DNA of 64,000 nt from Trema orientale (Eukaryota > Streptophyta > Magnoliopsida > Rosales > Cannabaceae). Position 1 is the first letter of the stretch. Each line of letters opens with the position of its first letter. Where the stretch lies: assembly GCA_002914845.1 (NCBI GenBank), contig JXTC01000063.1:445830-509829 (forward strand), read 5' to 3'. Under the pieces are notes generated by a model that did not search any database, had not been told where the DNA came from, and saw nothing but the letters and a program-made list of their open reading frames with translations. Shown here piece by piece: positions 23,130 through 34,600 of the stretch. The translations under genes were made by a program, and so were the position numbers.

Positions 23130-26011
23130 GTGATTGGGGGAGATCTAGTGTTTATGGGGCAAAGCCATAAACTAGCTAGCTAGCTAATTAGCTCCGAAGA
23201 AATGTGTATAATTTTGCCCTTATTTGATGAGCCGGCCCAAAGAGGGTCCAAAGTTTAATATAGGAGGGAATTCAAACATATATGCGAACATTGAGCAAAA
23301 ACAAGATTTAGTTTTGTGATCTCTGTTGACTTTTGTAAGGTTCCAATTACGGACGGTTTTAATGTGTGTGATAAGTATCGTAATGCATATTAATTTTCTT
23401 TGTCAAAGAATTAATTATAAGATCCATGGTTTTAGAATTACTGGGAAAAATGTCCCATTGTCCCTCATGCTAGGGCTCCCCGATGAGGATCGTAATAATG
23501 CATGTTTTTTTCGAAGAATTTAGTCCCATCAAAGTCAATATAGTGAAAGAAAAGAACAACATGAGGGAGGCCACTTTTTAATTTTGCCGAATTGTTACAA
23601 TTTGCCACATTAATAAAAATGGGAGGGTTGTATTCAACACTTGTGATGTAATATGGTCCTAATCATTCGTTATTCGTATATAATGCTGTTCCTTAATAAC
23701 TTTCCCATTAAACAAAAAGTTAAAGAGTCAAGTTATAAGGTACATATCATATTTTGATACCTACATTAAAAATGAAAACTACGTTTTACTACATAAAGTA
23801 TTTAGTGTTGGCACCACAAATGTCATATAACTTTATACAAAAATAAAACTAATAACATGTCCTTTGCATATTTATCCCCAAATAATGGAAAAAACAAAGG
23901 CCGGAGAGGTCTCTTTCTATATATGTGTTTAGCAGCTTTAGCTCCTTGGCTTGATTTCGTTGTTTTAACAACTCGGCCTTTTCATATCTTTTTTTTCGTT
24001 TGGGCTCCGTTTGAAACCCGAATTTTGGAAAAAAAAAAAAATACAAAGAAAAAATTATGGAAAAATAAAAAAAATATTTTTCCTAAAAATTTACAGAGCT
24101 TTATTTTGACACTTTTGATTTTACTAATTAATGTGTCAAAATTTTATATACTAAAAAGTGACGTCAAATTAAACTCTCGCTTTTCTTGAAAAAGAATTCT
24201 ATTATTTTTTGTTTCAATTCAAACAAGAGAAAATGAAATCTCTTGAAATTTTTTTTCCTTCCATCCAAAAATTCAAGTTCCAAACGGAGTCTTAGTGTCT
24301 TTGACTTTAGATGCTTAGTAACTCAATATTCATGACCAAAATAATAATTTTTTGACTTTTTTTTTATTTTTTATAAAACTTATACATAACTGGCCTAATG
24401 CAACAAGCCAATAAACATTAATTAAGTATATATGGATCATTAAATGTGCACAACATAAATAAAAGGTTAATTACATTTGAAGTAATTATATTCAATCAAT
24501 TCATGCTAGTGCTCATTTCTAAATTTGGAATTTTTAGTAAGATGACCGATTTATTTTGATAATTTATTATAGTAGATGTCGCCTTTTTAGTTTTTATAGT
24601 GCCTCTATTGCCACTTTTTTTTTCCCTCTTTCTACCCCTTATTTTATATTGGGGAGCTATATTTGCACCCTATACAATTATTAAGGTACCCCTATAATAA
24701 ATAAAAAGACAAGTTAGGATAAGAATTAAAAGCAATGTTAAAAGCACCCCAAGTACCTTCTAAAGCCAATTTTCTTTCTTGTAAATTCATAAACTAAAAC
24801 AAATAGCTAGTTTTTTATTTTTAGGATAAAAATATTGAATCATTAAACAAAACAACGATGAGAAAAAGAAATAATTTACACAATAAAATGAAATGCAAGG
24901 TACTGTGAAACAAAAAAAAGAATAAAACAAAGCAAATTGGGTACAAAGCAAAGAAATTTCACTTACTCTGTTTTAATTTAAGATTAATGAGATTATCAAA
25001 GAAATTAAAAATGAAGGAGATGAATTACACATAAAAAGAAAATTAAAAAAAAAAAAGAGAATAAGACAAAAGATGAAAAAGAATTTTGAATAAGAATGTT
25101 CATGGAAAATTGAAAGAAAAGAAGAATGAAGATATAGTGCCTTTCTTTTCTCTTTTTTTTTTCCCCCTTAAATATCTATTTTAGTTATTTTATTTATCAG
25201 TGGGGTGCTTTTACGCCAAGGTGGGGTGCATATATAATCCCTTTTTATATTTAATTAACCTTATATGAAATGACATAAATGACCACAAATAATATTAAAT
25301 AACTAGAATGCTTTTAAGATGGTTTTTTTAGGATTGGTCACAAAAATTATGACTACTGGTCATAACAATCCGTTAAAGATAATAATTTTTGTCACTAATC
25401 CTAAAATAATCATGAGAAAAATACATAAATATCCGTGTTTTAAGCATATTCACATGGGTACCTTTTTTTTAATAAATTTATACTATTTTTGAAGAAATAC
25501 ACCACATGTATTTGCGGTATACAATTTATGTATAAAAGTTATACCTAAAAACCAATATACATTCTATAATGTATACCATTGATATATTTACATATATTTA
25601 TACTTTAAACTTATTCCAAATGTAAATAATAAATGTTTAGACTATAAATTCATACCACAATTATTTTACACAAAAAATTTTGTACCAAAAAATTGAGTGT
25701 GAAACTATTAAAATGAAAAGGCGCGTATTTATGAAATGTGATGGCAAAAAGGGGTATTGAGCCTAAATTTCACAATAGTCATAAAGTCGTTTTAGCCCAT
25801 ATTATTCCTACCTAGGTCCAAAGTCCATATGCCTTCCCTGGTCAAATGAGCAAAATGGGTTCTGTAATTGCCTTTAAAAAAAAAAAAAATGATGTTATGG
25901 TGACAACACGGTGACAGACAGCTTGTAATATAACCAGTAACAATAACGAAAGAGTAGCCAACATTTTCCCCCTTAAATCTTATCCATATCTAGCTCTAAG
26001 CTCCTCCAGCC
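23130..26011. other. Spacer upstream of copy 3 and PSRP4
   Basis: It should contain the divergent promoters of copy 3 (minus) and PSRP4 (plus). Between them is AT-rich DNA with a probable Mutator-type MITE at 24651-25242. I see no gene in it. Confidence 0.5.
24651..25242. mobile_element. Non-autonomous Mutator-type MITE
   Basis: The left end GGGGAGCTATATTTGCACCC pairs with the inverted right end AGGGATTATATATGCACCCC, and similarity continues imperfectly for about 50 bases. A 9-base direct repeat TTTTATATT flanks it (24642-24650 and 25243-25251), the length expected for Mutator transposition. The interior is A-rich and non-coding. The low complexity of the repeat keeps this below certainty. 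Confidence 0.6.
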
Positions 26012-26580
26012 ATGGCGTCGCTCTTACTGGGAGCTTTCCCAATCGCCCCCAGCAGCTCTCGCATTTCATTTTCTCAATCTGAAACCCTAGCCACATCACT
26101 TCCGTCCGCCGCTGCCCAGGTTTCAATCTCCGCCATTACCACTCCTCCATCATTCCCTTCAGGTACATGTAAAATCCTAACCCTCTTCCTCCTTTCTCTT
26201 CTGCGTTGCCCTAATTTTCTTTATCTTGTTCTTCTTCTTCTTCTTCTTCTTTTACAGTGTATTGTGGTAGAGGCGATAAGAAAACCGAGAGAGGAAAGCG
26301 TTTCAATCACTCTTATGGCAATGTAAGTTTTTCTTTACTTTTTTCTTTTTTCTTTTTTTTTTTCCAATTATGAATTTCAATTTCTTCAGCTATCAATTTT
26401 GTGTAAGTTTTTCTTTAAATTTTTTTTTTTTTTTTTTTAAATTAGGCTCGGCCTCGGAACAAGAATAAAGGCAGAGGACCACCGAGGTTACCGGTTCCTC
26501 AGGCTCCGCCTAAGAAAGATAAGTTTGATAATGATGAGAAGATCAAGATTGATATCGATGAGTCTCTCTTCTCCGGTTAA
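26012..26580 (+). CDS. PSRP4: Plastid-specific 30S ribosomal protein PSRP4 (bS31c), three exons
   Basis: Small-subunit protein of the chloroplast ribosome, the plant version of bacterial Thx/S31. Exons 26012-26162, 26258-26322 and 26446-26580 join in frame to 116 aa. Residues 1 to about 50 are a Ser/Thr/Ala-rich plastid transit peptide starting MASLLLG. The mature part begins at the exon 1/2 junction with [21 protein letters not shown], then [18 protein letters not shown], and ends with the acidic block [16 protein letters not shown]. This matches the known bS31c family in order and length. It is a nuclear gene for a plastid protein and stands alone between two glycosyltransferase copies. Confidence 0.93.
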
Positions 26581-27118
26581 TTCATCACTCTGTAATATTT
26601 TCAGTATCGAGTTCGCTTTTTATTTTAGTTGGGCACTTGTAAGAATTCTATAGAAATTCTGTATTTTATGTTCAATTTCAATTTCTGGTCCTTTTTTTTT
26701 TTTTCCTCCTTCTGTGATTTGGGTTTTGGCAAGTGGGATTTCTCAAATTTGTGAACCAATTGAGAATGTTTGTCTCGAGGAGAATGGAGTGAAAATATTT
26801 ACTTAGCATAAGGAAAAATGAAACCAGAGGTGCGGTAATAACAAAGGGCTACTCTCCTATTGTTAATGATAGTTGAGGTTAATTGTAAGAATAACTGAAT
26901 GAGTATCGTTTAACTGGATATTAGGCTTATTGTTTCAAGAAAAATGTTAATCTATGGATTATAGGTGTATAGATCACTTGATTTGTTGTATGCATAATGC
27001 TTTCCTTATTGCTTAGCTACTTGAGTTTTGGAGCATAATATTCCCCTTTTAATTAATCTTGTAAATTTCGGATATGCTAAGGTGTGCTTCCAATCTTGTC
27101 CTATTTGGACCAAAAAAC

Positions 27119-27149
<31 letters not shown>

Positions 27150-27310
27150 AAGCAAAACTGTGGTACAAAATGTTCTTGTATTGCCGGCTTTCAAAATTCT
27201 TTATATGGTGATATAGTTCCATCCCTTTGGAATTTTTCATTGGTTTTTTTGTGCACCTTCCCAAGTCTCTATTACTTTGTTTCATACGTATATCAAGAAA
27301 ACGGAAGGCT
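26581..27310. other. PSRP4 3' region and spacer
   Basis: Downstream flank of PSRP4 and upstream flank of the next gene. It holds a poly(A) run of about 27 bases near 27119-27145. No other gene is seen. Confidence 0.5.
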
Positions 27311-27928
27311 ATGAAGGTTTCGGAGATAACAGAGGAGAAAGACGAAGATGCCGATTTATTTGTTGACACAGAAACTCAGAGAGAAAGGATCAGGAGAATA
27401 ATAGAGTATCAGAAATATCTCTACGCGGCTTCAGTTTCGTCGTCTTCGTCATCCTTATCTTCCTCAGCTGCTTCCTCTTCCTCGTCATCTTCATCTCACA
27501 GAAGTAACAGTTTGATCAATTTGATGAAAACTGGAAGCACGTCTTTGAGGAGATTATTTGATATGGAGCATACTAGTTTGGCAACCTATTTCGAAAATTA
27601 TAGTGGCTCACCTATGATAAAGCCTATACTTCTCTGGGGCAGTGATACAGAGAATGAAGACTATGATCCATGGGGATCTATCAAGCAGTTTAGACCCACC
27701 AATGGTTCAGAAATTGATGGTGAAGATGGGTTTGATTCAAAGCTTAGCTTTGGAGATCGAGAGTTTGACTCTCACGATAGAAAGGTAAGAATTAGGAACC
27801 GGAAGTTAAGTAGAAAAAAGTCATTTAGGAGATTGCCCAGATTTGGGTTTTGGAGATGCAGAGGATTTAGGCTTTTCAGGTTGAGATTAAGAAAGTTTAG
27901 GATTGTAATTCGCAGAAGAAAATTATAG
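27311..27928 (+). CDS. Small plant protein with Ser-rich middle and Arg-rich tail, function unknown
   Basis: A continuous frame. I take the start at MKVSEITEEKDED (27311), giving 205 aa. An upstream in-frame Met at 27227 would add 28 hydrophobic/basic residues that look like translated 5' UTR. In order: an acidic N-terminus, a short helical segment (TQRERIRRIIEYQKYLY), a Ser homopolymer-like stretch, a conserved-looking middle (RRLFDMEHTSLATYFENYSG, then ILLWGSDTEN), and a very basic tail rich in Arg, Lys and Phe. No enzyme motif, signal peptide or clear membrane segment is visible. The tail could bind nucleic acid or membranes, but that is speculation. Confidence 0.7.
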   Translation: MKVSEITEEKDEDADLFVDTETQRERIRRIIEYQKYLYAASVSSSSSSLSSSAASSSSSSSSHRSNSLINLMKTGSTSLRRLFDMEHTSLATYFENYSGSPMIKPILLWGSDTENEDYDPWGSIKQFRPTNGSEIDGEDGFDSKLSFGDREFDSHDRKVRIRNRKLSRKKSFRRLPRFGFWRCRGFRLFRLRLRKFRIVIRRRKL

Positions 27929-28332
27929 AGGGTTTTTAAATTACTCTGTAGAACTGTGATTAACTTTCGAGCAATATATGTGAGAAAAGACAAATTTATC
28001 TGCAGGTATAGGCATAGAGGGCATATTCTATGAATCAACATTTCTTTTGAGCTATCTGGAATATGTAGTGAAAATGATCTTATCTACATGTGAAACAGAA
28101 CAATTAAGTACATAACATATGACACGTGAAATTTAAAAAATTTCCATTAACAAATGAGACAAACACTGAATCCTCCGAACTACGCGTTCTCACATGTGGT
28201 TTTGAGTTTCCTGCTGCTCAAAATTTGTGTATGGTTTCAGTAAGGTCACACTACTAAGAAAAACATTCCAATCCACGACTTCGCCGCAGGTGGTTCCATA
28301 TAAGTGTGGAAGAGCCTTCACCATTTTCAAAT

Positions 28333-29604
28333 TCAGAAAATTTTCTTTTGAGGACTATAGACATCTTTACAAATGATGCAGTGGTCTGAGATTAACTTTC
28401 CCATAATGCTTCCCTCTTCAATTAACAAGCTGCTACTTTGCTTATTCCACAGGTGTACCCCATATGTATCCCCACTAAGCTGAAGCAGCTTGGCTTTCAC
28501 CCATCTGGATTGGGCCTCACTTTTAGGCCTCTCGAACAGCCCACCAATCTTGGTCCAGTCCACTGGATAAAACGCCATAGGTGGCAGGACTATGAAGTTC
28601 AACCCAGGTGTTGTCTCTACTCTCTGGACCACTCTCGAAACCAAGTATGGCCCATTGTGTCCCCACCTGTTCCCATCAAAAGTCGACGCAAATTCCTCCA
28701 AGAAACTCCACAAAAGAGGATGTTTCATATCAAAGATCAGAACGGCGTTGTTTAATCTCGTCCAGTTTTTGGATGCCACATCGACACTCTGGGCTCCGAT
28801 TGAGTTTCTCAATCCGGTTAAGGGCTTCAAAACGATGAAATCCGTGTCTAAGTAAACGCCACCATACTTGTACAGCACCGCAAGTCTCATAAGATTGGAC
28901 AAGTTCTGAGCCAATGGAATCTCACCTGGATCCTTATTCCCCCTTTTGATGTCGTTTAACCAAGTCTCCGCCGGGGTGTCGTTGAACAAAAACGACAAGT
29001 CAGGTGTCACTGCCTGAACCTTGAAACGACGATCTATCAGCGGTTTTAGGATCCTGTAGCCTCTTACCGAGTCCAGAGTCCTTGAAAGAATCATCAAACA
29101 CCCATTTGGGTGTGCCTTGAAGAGGCTCTCCACGGCCAAGAATTCCCGGCTCCCAAACGACATCGCCGGAGAAATCCACGTCATGAAGACCCGAACATCG
29201 CAACCCGGGTCGAAAAACTGCAAAACCCGGCTGTGGAATTGGCGGGTCACTCTGTCCGACTTGAAAATATCGAGCTTTGGCAATTTTCTCTGGAGCCAAG
29301 CGATTCTTTCCCCCTCTGTGGCGTTTAATGGTGGAACGAAAGGATTGTCAGTTGTCGTTTTCCTACCTTCTTCGTCGTTTTGCACGGAACGCAGGTGAAG
29401 ACTGTGTTTGATAATAGCGGACTTGATTTGTATCTGAGAAGAAGAACTAGTATCTGTATCTCTGAAAGAACTGAAGATCAAACGATCTGAATAAACGACA
29501 AAGATTAATCCTACAGCAACAAAAATTGCTGATAAGATTCTGATCAGCTTGGTATTTCGGCTATGAAGCCTGGAATCTGGCATAGTTTTAGAGACTCTGC
29601 CCAT
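28333..29604 (-). CDS. A4GALT-like glycosyltransferase, copy 4
   Basis: Intronless, 423 aa. It starts MGRVSKTM; a second Met at residue 8 is an alternative start. The hydrophobic anchor is at about residues 21-38, and the stem (about 45-90) is shorter and less acidic than in copies 1 and 2. DTD is at 253-255 in LYKYGGVYLDTDF, followed by WTRLNNAVLIFD, GHNGPYLVSRVV, LPPMAFYPVDW and SDHCIIC. It has a short extra C-terminal tail (KDVYSPQKKIF). It converges with the plus-strand gene at 27311-27928, with about 400 bases between them. Two unrelated genes separate it from copy 3. Confidence 0.92.
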   Translation of the reverse strand: MGRVSKTMPDSRLHSRNTKLIRILSAIFVAVGLIFVVYSDRLIFSSFRDTDTSSSSQIQIKSAIIKHSLHLRSVQNDEEGRKTTTDNPFVPPLNATEGERIAWLQRKLPKLDIFKSDRVTRQFHSRVLQFFDPGCDVRVFMTWISPAMSFGSREFLAVESLFKAHPNGCLMILSRTLDSVRGYRILKPLIDRRFKVQAVTPDLSFLFNDTPAETWLNDIKRGNKDPGEIPLAQNLSNLMRLAVLYKYGGVYLDTDFIVLKPLTGLRNSIGAQSVDVASKNWTRLNNAVLIFDMKHPLLWSFLEEFASTFDGNRWGHNGPYLVSRVVQRVETTPGLNFIVLPPMAFYPVDWTKIGGLFERPKSEAQSRWVKAKLLQLSGDTYGVHLWNKQSSSLLIEEGSIMGKLISDHCIICKDVYSPQKKIF

Positions 29605-32277
29605 TGTCGTTTATGGTGAGAGAAGTTGAATGAGACTATGGAAGAGATGTCAATCAGTTAAGATGAAAAAACAGAGCTCTCTTAGAAACTTTCATGGCGT
29701 CTATGTATGTACGAAAGTTCCGAACGAAAAGATAAGACTAAGACTTTGCTAAAATAGACTGCTTTTAATTTTTTCGCTCATGGTGTTTAGAGTACTCTTA
29801 TTGACACATTCAAGAGGAAAATATTGAGCTTTATTTGGTAAGAGTCAAAATTGGAAGGTCTTGATAGCCGCCATGGACGCGCGAAATGGTAGTTTAGCAT
29901 AAATCAAAAGGCATGTACTATGTTACTCCTCCGGGGTCCATAAATATTCGATCCAAAAAAGTATATAACTATATATACACAGATACCGATATAAATTAAC
30001 ATAATTGTCTTGGAGATAATTACCATTTTTAATATAATATTGTTACTGTAATATGAGCGAACAAATTCGTTTACCAAAAATACATAGATGTGTTTTTAAC
30101 ACTTTGCACGTTGGTCTGCCTTGCTGGATGGAATATTCAGATCCAATTGAGATTTGAGGCAACCTACGTTACTATATTAATATCATATTACCATATGGCA
30201 TGTGTTACTTTAGCACCCGGTACAATTGAGACATTTTTACTGCTGTATTTTATTTACTTTTTGATATGTTTTAATCTATTTTTAGATTAGAGTGTTATAT
30301 GGAAAATACTGTTATTTTAATATGCTTTGACCCAGCTCTTACGGCATGTTGAATCTGTGATATTGGCAGGTTTAAAAGTCAATGAATTCTGTTGAAAATG
30401 TTGGTATGAAAAAAAATATATTCGTATATAAATGTAATTATTGCGGTACTTCAACTCAATTCAATACGGCATATTGGGTTTTAAAAAAAAAAATCATCCA
30501 AAGGAAAGTGTTGTGTTTAGAAAACAAAACAACAAATTTTTCAAGAGAGAGAGAGTCAGAAATTATTCAAAACGAAAGGAGAGAAATTAATGCAACATCC
30601 GGGATGATCATTTTCCCTTTGATTTACTTTTCATTATTTTACTTTTAGAAATCATATTTCACATGCGTCATTCGTGTTGCGGGAAAAGAAAAGACTCAAA
30701 AGCGCTTAACGAATTCTATGGGCTGTTATTGGAGAGACCAAATACACATATTGGGGAAAAACGTTAAGAAATTTAGGTACATGATCAATATTTTAAATTT
30801 GATTAAATAAATATTTAATTTTTAAATTTTATAGCTAAATGTTTAAGTAGATATATTTTTACACTTGGTAGTCATGTTTATATACCAATTTCAGTTACTG
30901 TACTGAAATGTATTAGGTATATAATTTTTTATACTTAATATATAAAATTTTACACTTGATATATAAACATATATACCGGACATTTTGCTATAACATTTGA
31001 TAAAGAGATATTTACTTAAATTAGACCTAAATTTTGGTCATATTTCTATAAGGCCCAAAAAAAAGAGATAAATAGTTATATTTCTCCTTTAAATGAAAGA
31101 TTTAAACTTAAATAGCAACACGTTATTTCGTTACTTCTTTTTTCTTTCTTTCTTTCTTTTTCTTTTGGGTCAAAAATAGTAGTAACGGCATGCAAAATAT
31201 AAAATACTAGTGGCAAATATATGCCAGATATATCTGAGTGAATAATCCATTATGGAGTTTTGACATTTAAATTTGACCAGAAATTAATGCTTTAGTTTAT
31301 GGATGCTACCAGAAACAACTTTTGGCTAATTGGCTTACATATTATAAAAGCAACTTGACCACCACGTTCTTACATCTCCTTGTCCCGTTATAAAGTTTCC
31401 ACGTACGTATAATGGTCTAAGGCATTAAAAATAAAATATATCTTGGACAAATTATTTTTTTAATAACAATAAAGTATTTATACGCTCGTACACTGATTGA
31501 TTCATTTTTTTATTTGTAAATTCTATTATCTTAGTGACCTCAAGCACAACCACCCCGAATATGAAGAACACAAATTTCTACATCGTTTTCTGGATTGATG
31601 CGGGATCCAACCGACGGAACTAGTGGCACATTTTCCAAATAAACTATATTGCCTGTAATTACAAGATTAATGCACATAAAATATACAAACAAAACATACG
31701 CAATGATATATATATGTTTTGTGTCACTCGTATATATAGATGAGTCATATTTCAAACATTCAAAAGTTATGAGTTAAAATTAATGATACTTTTGTATGTA
31801 GTAACTAATTAATTCTTTTCTTTTTGCATTTTTTTATTCTCTTTATCTTATAGCTATTCTTAAAATGTAATCAAATATTATAACGTAATGCTGGATGAGG
31901 TTTTGTGAAGATCTGGGTGATCAAATTAATTCCTTAAATGGAGATGATGAGAAAAAATATATTTACATGGTGTAGCTTTACTCTTGCTTATAATATAGGA
32001 GATGGCCTCGTCATGCTAAGAGTAGTTTTTAAATTTCGTTCATACGACCTAATTTATATATATAAAATATTGCGTTGCCCAAATTTTTGCAAATACTGTG
32101 TCACTTTGTTCCAATTAGCATGTGATTCTTAAAAAATTGTCATTTTACACACTAAATATCTAAACCCACTAAATAAGAGGAAATAAATGAAATAGCCGAA
32201 TACGAGTACAATTTGACTATATATAGTTCTAATGACTAATAAGTGAATTGTGTTTGTTTTTCTTGGAGGTATATCGC
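29605..32277. other. Intergenic, no convincing gene
   Basis: The first few hundred bases are the copy 4 promoter region. The remainder is AT-rich. One possible minus-strand exon at 31540-31652 is listed separately. Confidence 0.5.
31540..31652 (-). other. Possible isolated terminal exon, unidentified
   Basis: On the minus strand a good acceptor (TCTTGTAATTACAG) is followed by 113 bases open to a stop, encoding a peptide with PLVPSVGSRINPEND, then VEICVLHIRGGCA. The composition is more protein-like than its surroundings, but I recognise no family and find no partner exon. It may be a gene fragment or chance. Confidence 0.2.
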
Positions 32278-34600
32278 TGTCACGATCGGAAATCCAAAAC
32301 TGTGATTTTTAGTAATTTTGAGTATAAGTAAACATAAATACGAAAATTTACAAAATTTGGAGGAAATCAAGTACTTAAATTTTTTTCAATCTGATCCTCA
32401 AATCATTAGAAATTCTATATAAAAAGGGGGTTCATCTTTAGTTTAGTTTATCAAGGAAGAAACACCAATTAAGATTTAAGAAAACATATTTAAAGTCATT
32501 TAAAAACTTAGTTTAGTAAAAATTTAATGTTAATTTAATGAATTTCACAAATCTTGAATTCGAATGTCTAAAATTTAATTTACAGAGTTAATCATAATTC
32601 GAAGTACTTAAAATTTTGAAAATTATGCTCTTTTAGGAACCATAGTGTCTAATTTATACACCAAATCCTCAAATAGAAGTAAAGATATCCTTACACATTC
32701 ACTTAATAGAAACAATACACTTGGCTAAATAGTTAGACATGAAGAAAGAATAGGACAAGGTATAGGGACCAACTGAAGAGGAATAGGACTGTAAACATAT
32801 GCCAAGTGACTTGTCTAGCCATTGAGATAACTATCTCGAATGAACAATCACCTGAAATGGAGGAAAATAGGGGGGTTGAGCTCGAAAGCTCAGTAGAAAA
32901 ACTGTTACCTTATTTTAAAAAAAATATATATTTTTAGTGATGGAGAGTTCATGCATGGTTAGTTTAATCCAAAATACCTTTGCAAACTATATATATACAT
33001 ACATATTACCATTTCCAAAGCTGATAGTCTGTATATGTATATGCATATAAATATATATATATATGTAAGCATGATATACCAAATCAACCGATCCACCAAC
33101 ACATGACATAAATCAACCCATACCCATGAGTTCACCATATCTCATCAATGGAAACCAGGATGTTGGCACTACGTGTGTCATACAACCTACCTGACACCTA
33201 ACTTATACCCGGGGGGGGGGGGGGGGGGAGGACACTCATATATCGTCTACCAAACCTGGAAGGGTAACCGTATTGCCAACGCCTGCCAAATGGGGAGATA
33301 ATCAGAAGAAAAATTCTACGCGAGTTCACAGACTCTGCACCGTCAGTGGGGCCATAGCACCACTGTAAAATCTCATGATGCTAACCTGGTACTCATGTGT
33401 GATCCTATGACACGTGTACTCTGAAATAATGTGTAAAAATAGCCATGCAGTAATTTAAGTTCAAGTAATGCTCTGCTTTTTAATAAAATGGTTAATTATA
33501 ATTTATAGAAAAATAGGCGGCATAACGGCCCTATTTTAACATATTCAAAAATAATATGTACTCAGATTAGTCCTAGAGCAATCCAATATATATCATACAA
33601 TTCAATTCCATCACATAAATCTAAAACAGTTCTAAAATCATATTTGTCATCATACGTAACATAAAGCAAGTTTTATTCAAAACGGTATAAAATAGAGATA
33701 ATCGAATCTCTACCTCACTAGAATAGCGATACCACGCTATGGGAACCTCAAGATGTCATTGGACAATCGTTCGGAGGGTCGGAAACCGATTCCAAGTCCT
33801 CGATCGCTCACTTGTGAAAAACAAACTCCTCTATGGAGCTTCAAATTAACAAACAGACTTCTTCACTGAATTCCTAGCATCCAAAATAGTTAGGTTAGAC
33901 ATATAATTCGTCCAATTCAGATCCGGGCCGAAACCAGACCTGTGGCACACAAAATGAGACAAAATCTAAGCCGTTTGATATCGTTTTTCATGCCGGTCAC
34001 TAAACATAATTAATATACATATATATATCAATCTTCACTCTTTCACAAGTACATTTCAAAAATGACATTAAAAACACAATCCAATGGTCCGATCAAAAAG
34101 TCAAATCTTGAATTTCAAAGCTTAAATTATCCAACAATAGCAACTTTTAATTCGGGCAAAACAACCTAGAGCTTTTCCTCGACGAGACGAATCCAACGAC
34201 CCGAGAACACCCCTTGAAACGGCCAGAAAACTCGGCAGAAATTCAAAAACTCCCACGGCAAAAAATGGTATTTTCCAGTGGATGGCGACTTCGATGGCGG
34301 CGAAACTCCGGCTGGTGGCTGCTGGCAGCACGGGAGTTGATGTCAGGTGGTTGTGGTGGTCTTAAAGGTTGAAGGTGCGTTAGCGGCACTTAGTTGTGGC
34401 GGTGGTGTTTGGTCAAAGAGAGAGGAAGAGAGAGTTGTCGTGGGGGAGGGAGAGAGAAAGAAGAAGGGAAGGAAAAAAGGGGGGGAGGGGGATTGCGGGG
34501 GAAGGGCAAACGAGAATAGGTTGTTTAAAAAAATTCTGTGGGTCCTACCACCAATAATAAAAAAAAGATATTATAATAATTAAAAAAGTAGGGTATTACA
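32278..34600 (+). mobile_element. Probable solo LTR of a Ty3/gypsy-like element
   Basis: The segment starts TGTCACGATCGG and ends GGGTATTACA, the usual terminal types of long plant gypsy LTRs (TGTCACG... to ...GTTACA). It has TG/CA ends and is about 2.3 kb. The flanking 5-mers ATCGC and AGCAC agree at three of five bases, so any target duplication is decayed. There is no PBS, no polypurine tract and no gag-pol nearby. It contains an 18-base G run at 33211-33228 and a G-rich end segment (34380-34510). The orientation is inferred from the termini. Confidence 0.55.
33211..33228. repeat. Poly(G) tract
   Basis: Eighteen consecutive G residues after CCC, unusual in this AT-rich window. The length may be uncertain because such runs sequence poorly. 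Confidence 0.9.

Noticed and set aside
34347..34583. 78-codon Gly/Lys-rich frame
   Set aside because: Lies in the G-rich end of the probable solo LTR; the composition reflects purine repeats, not a protein.
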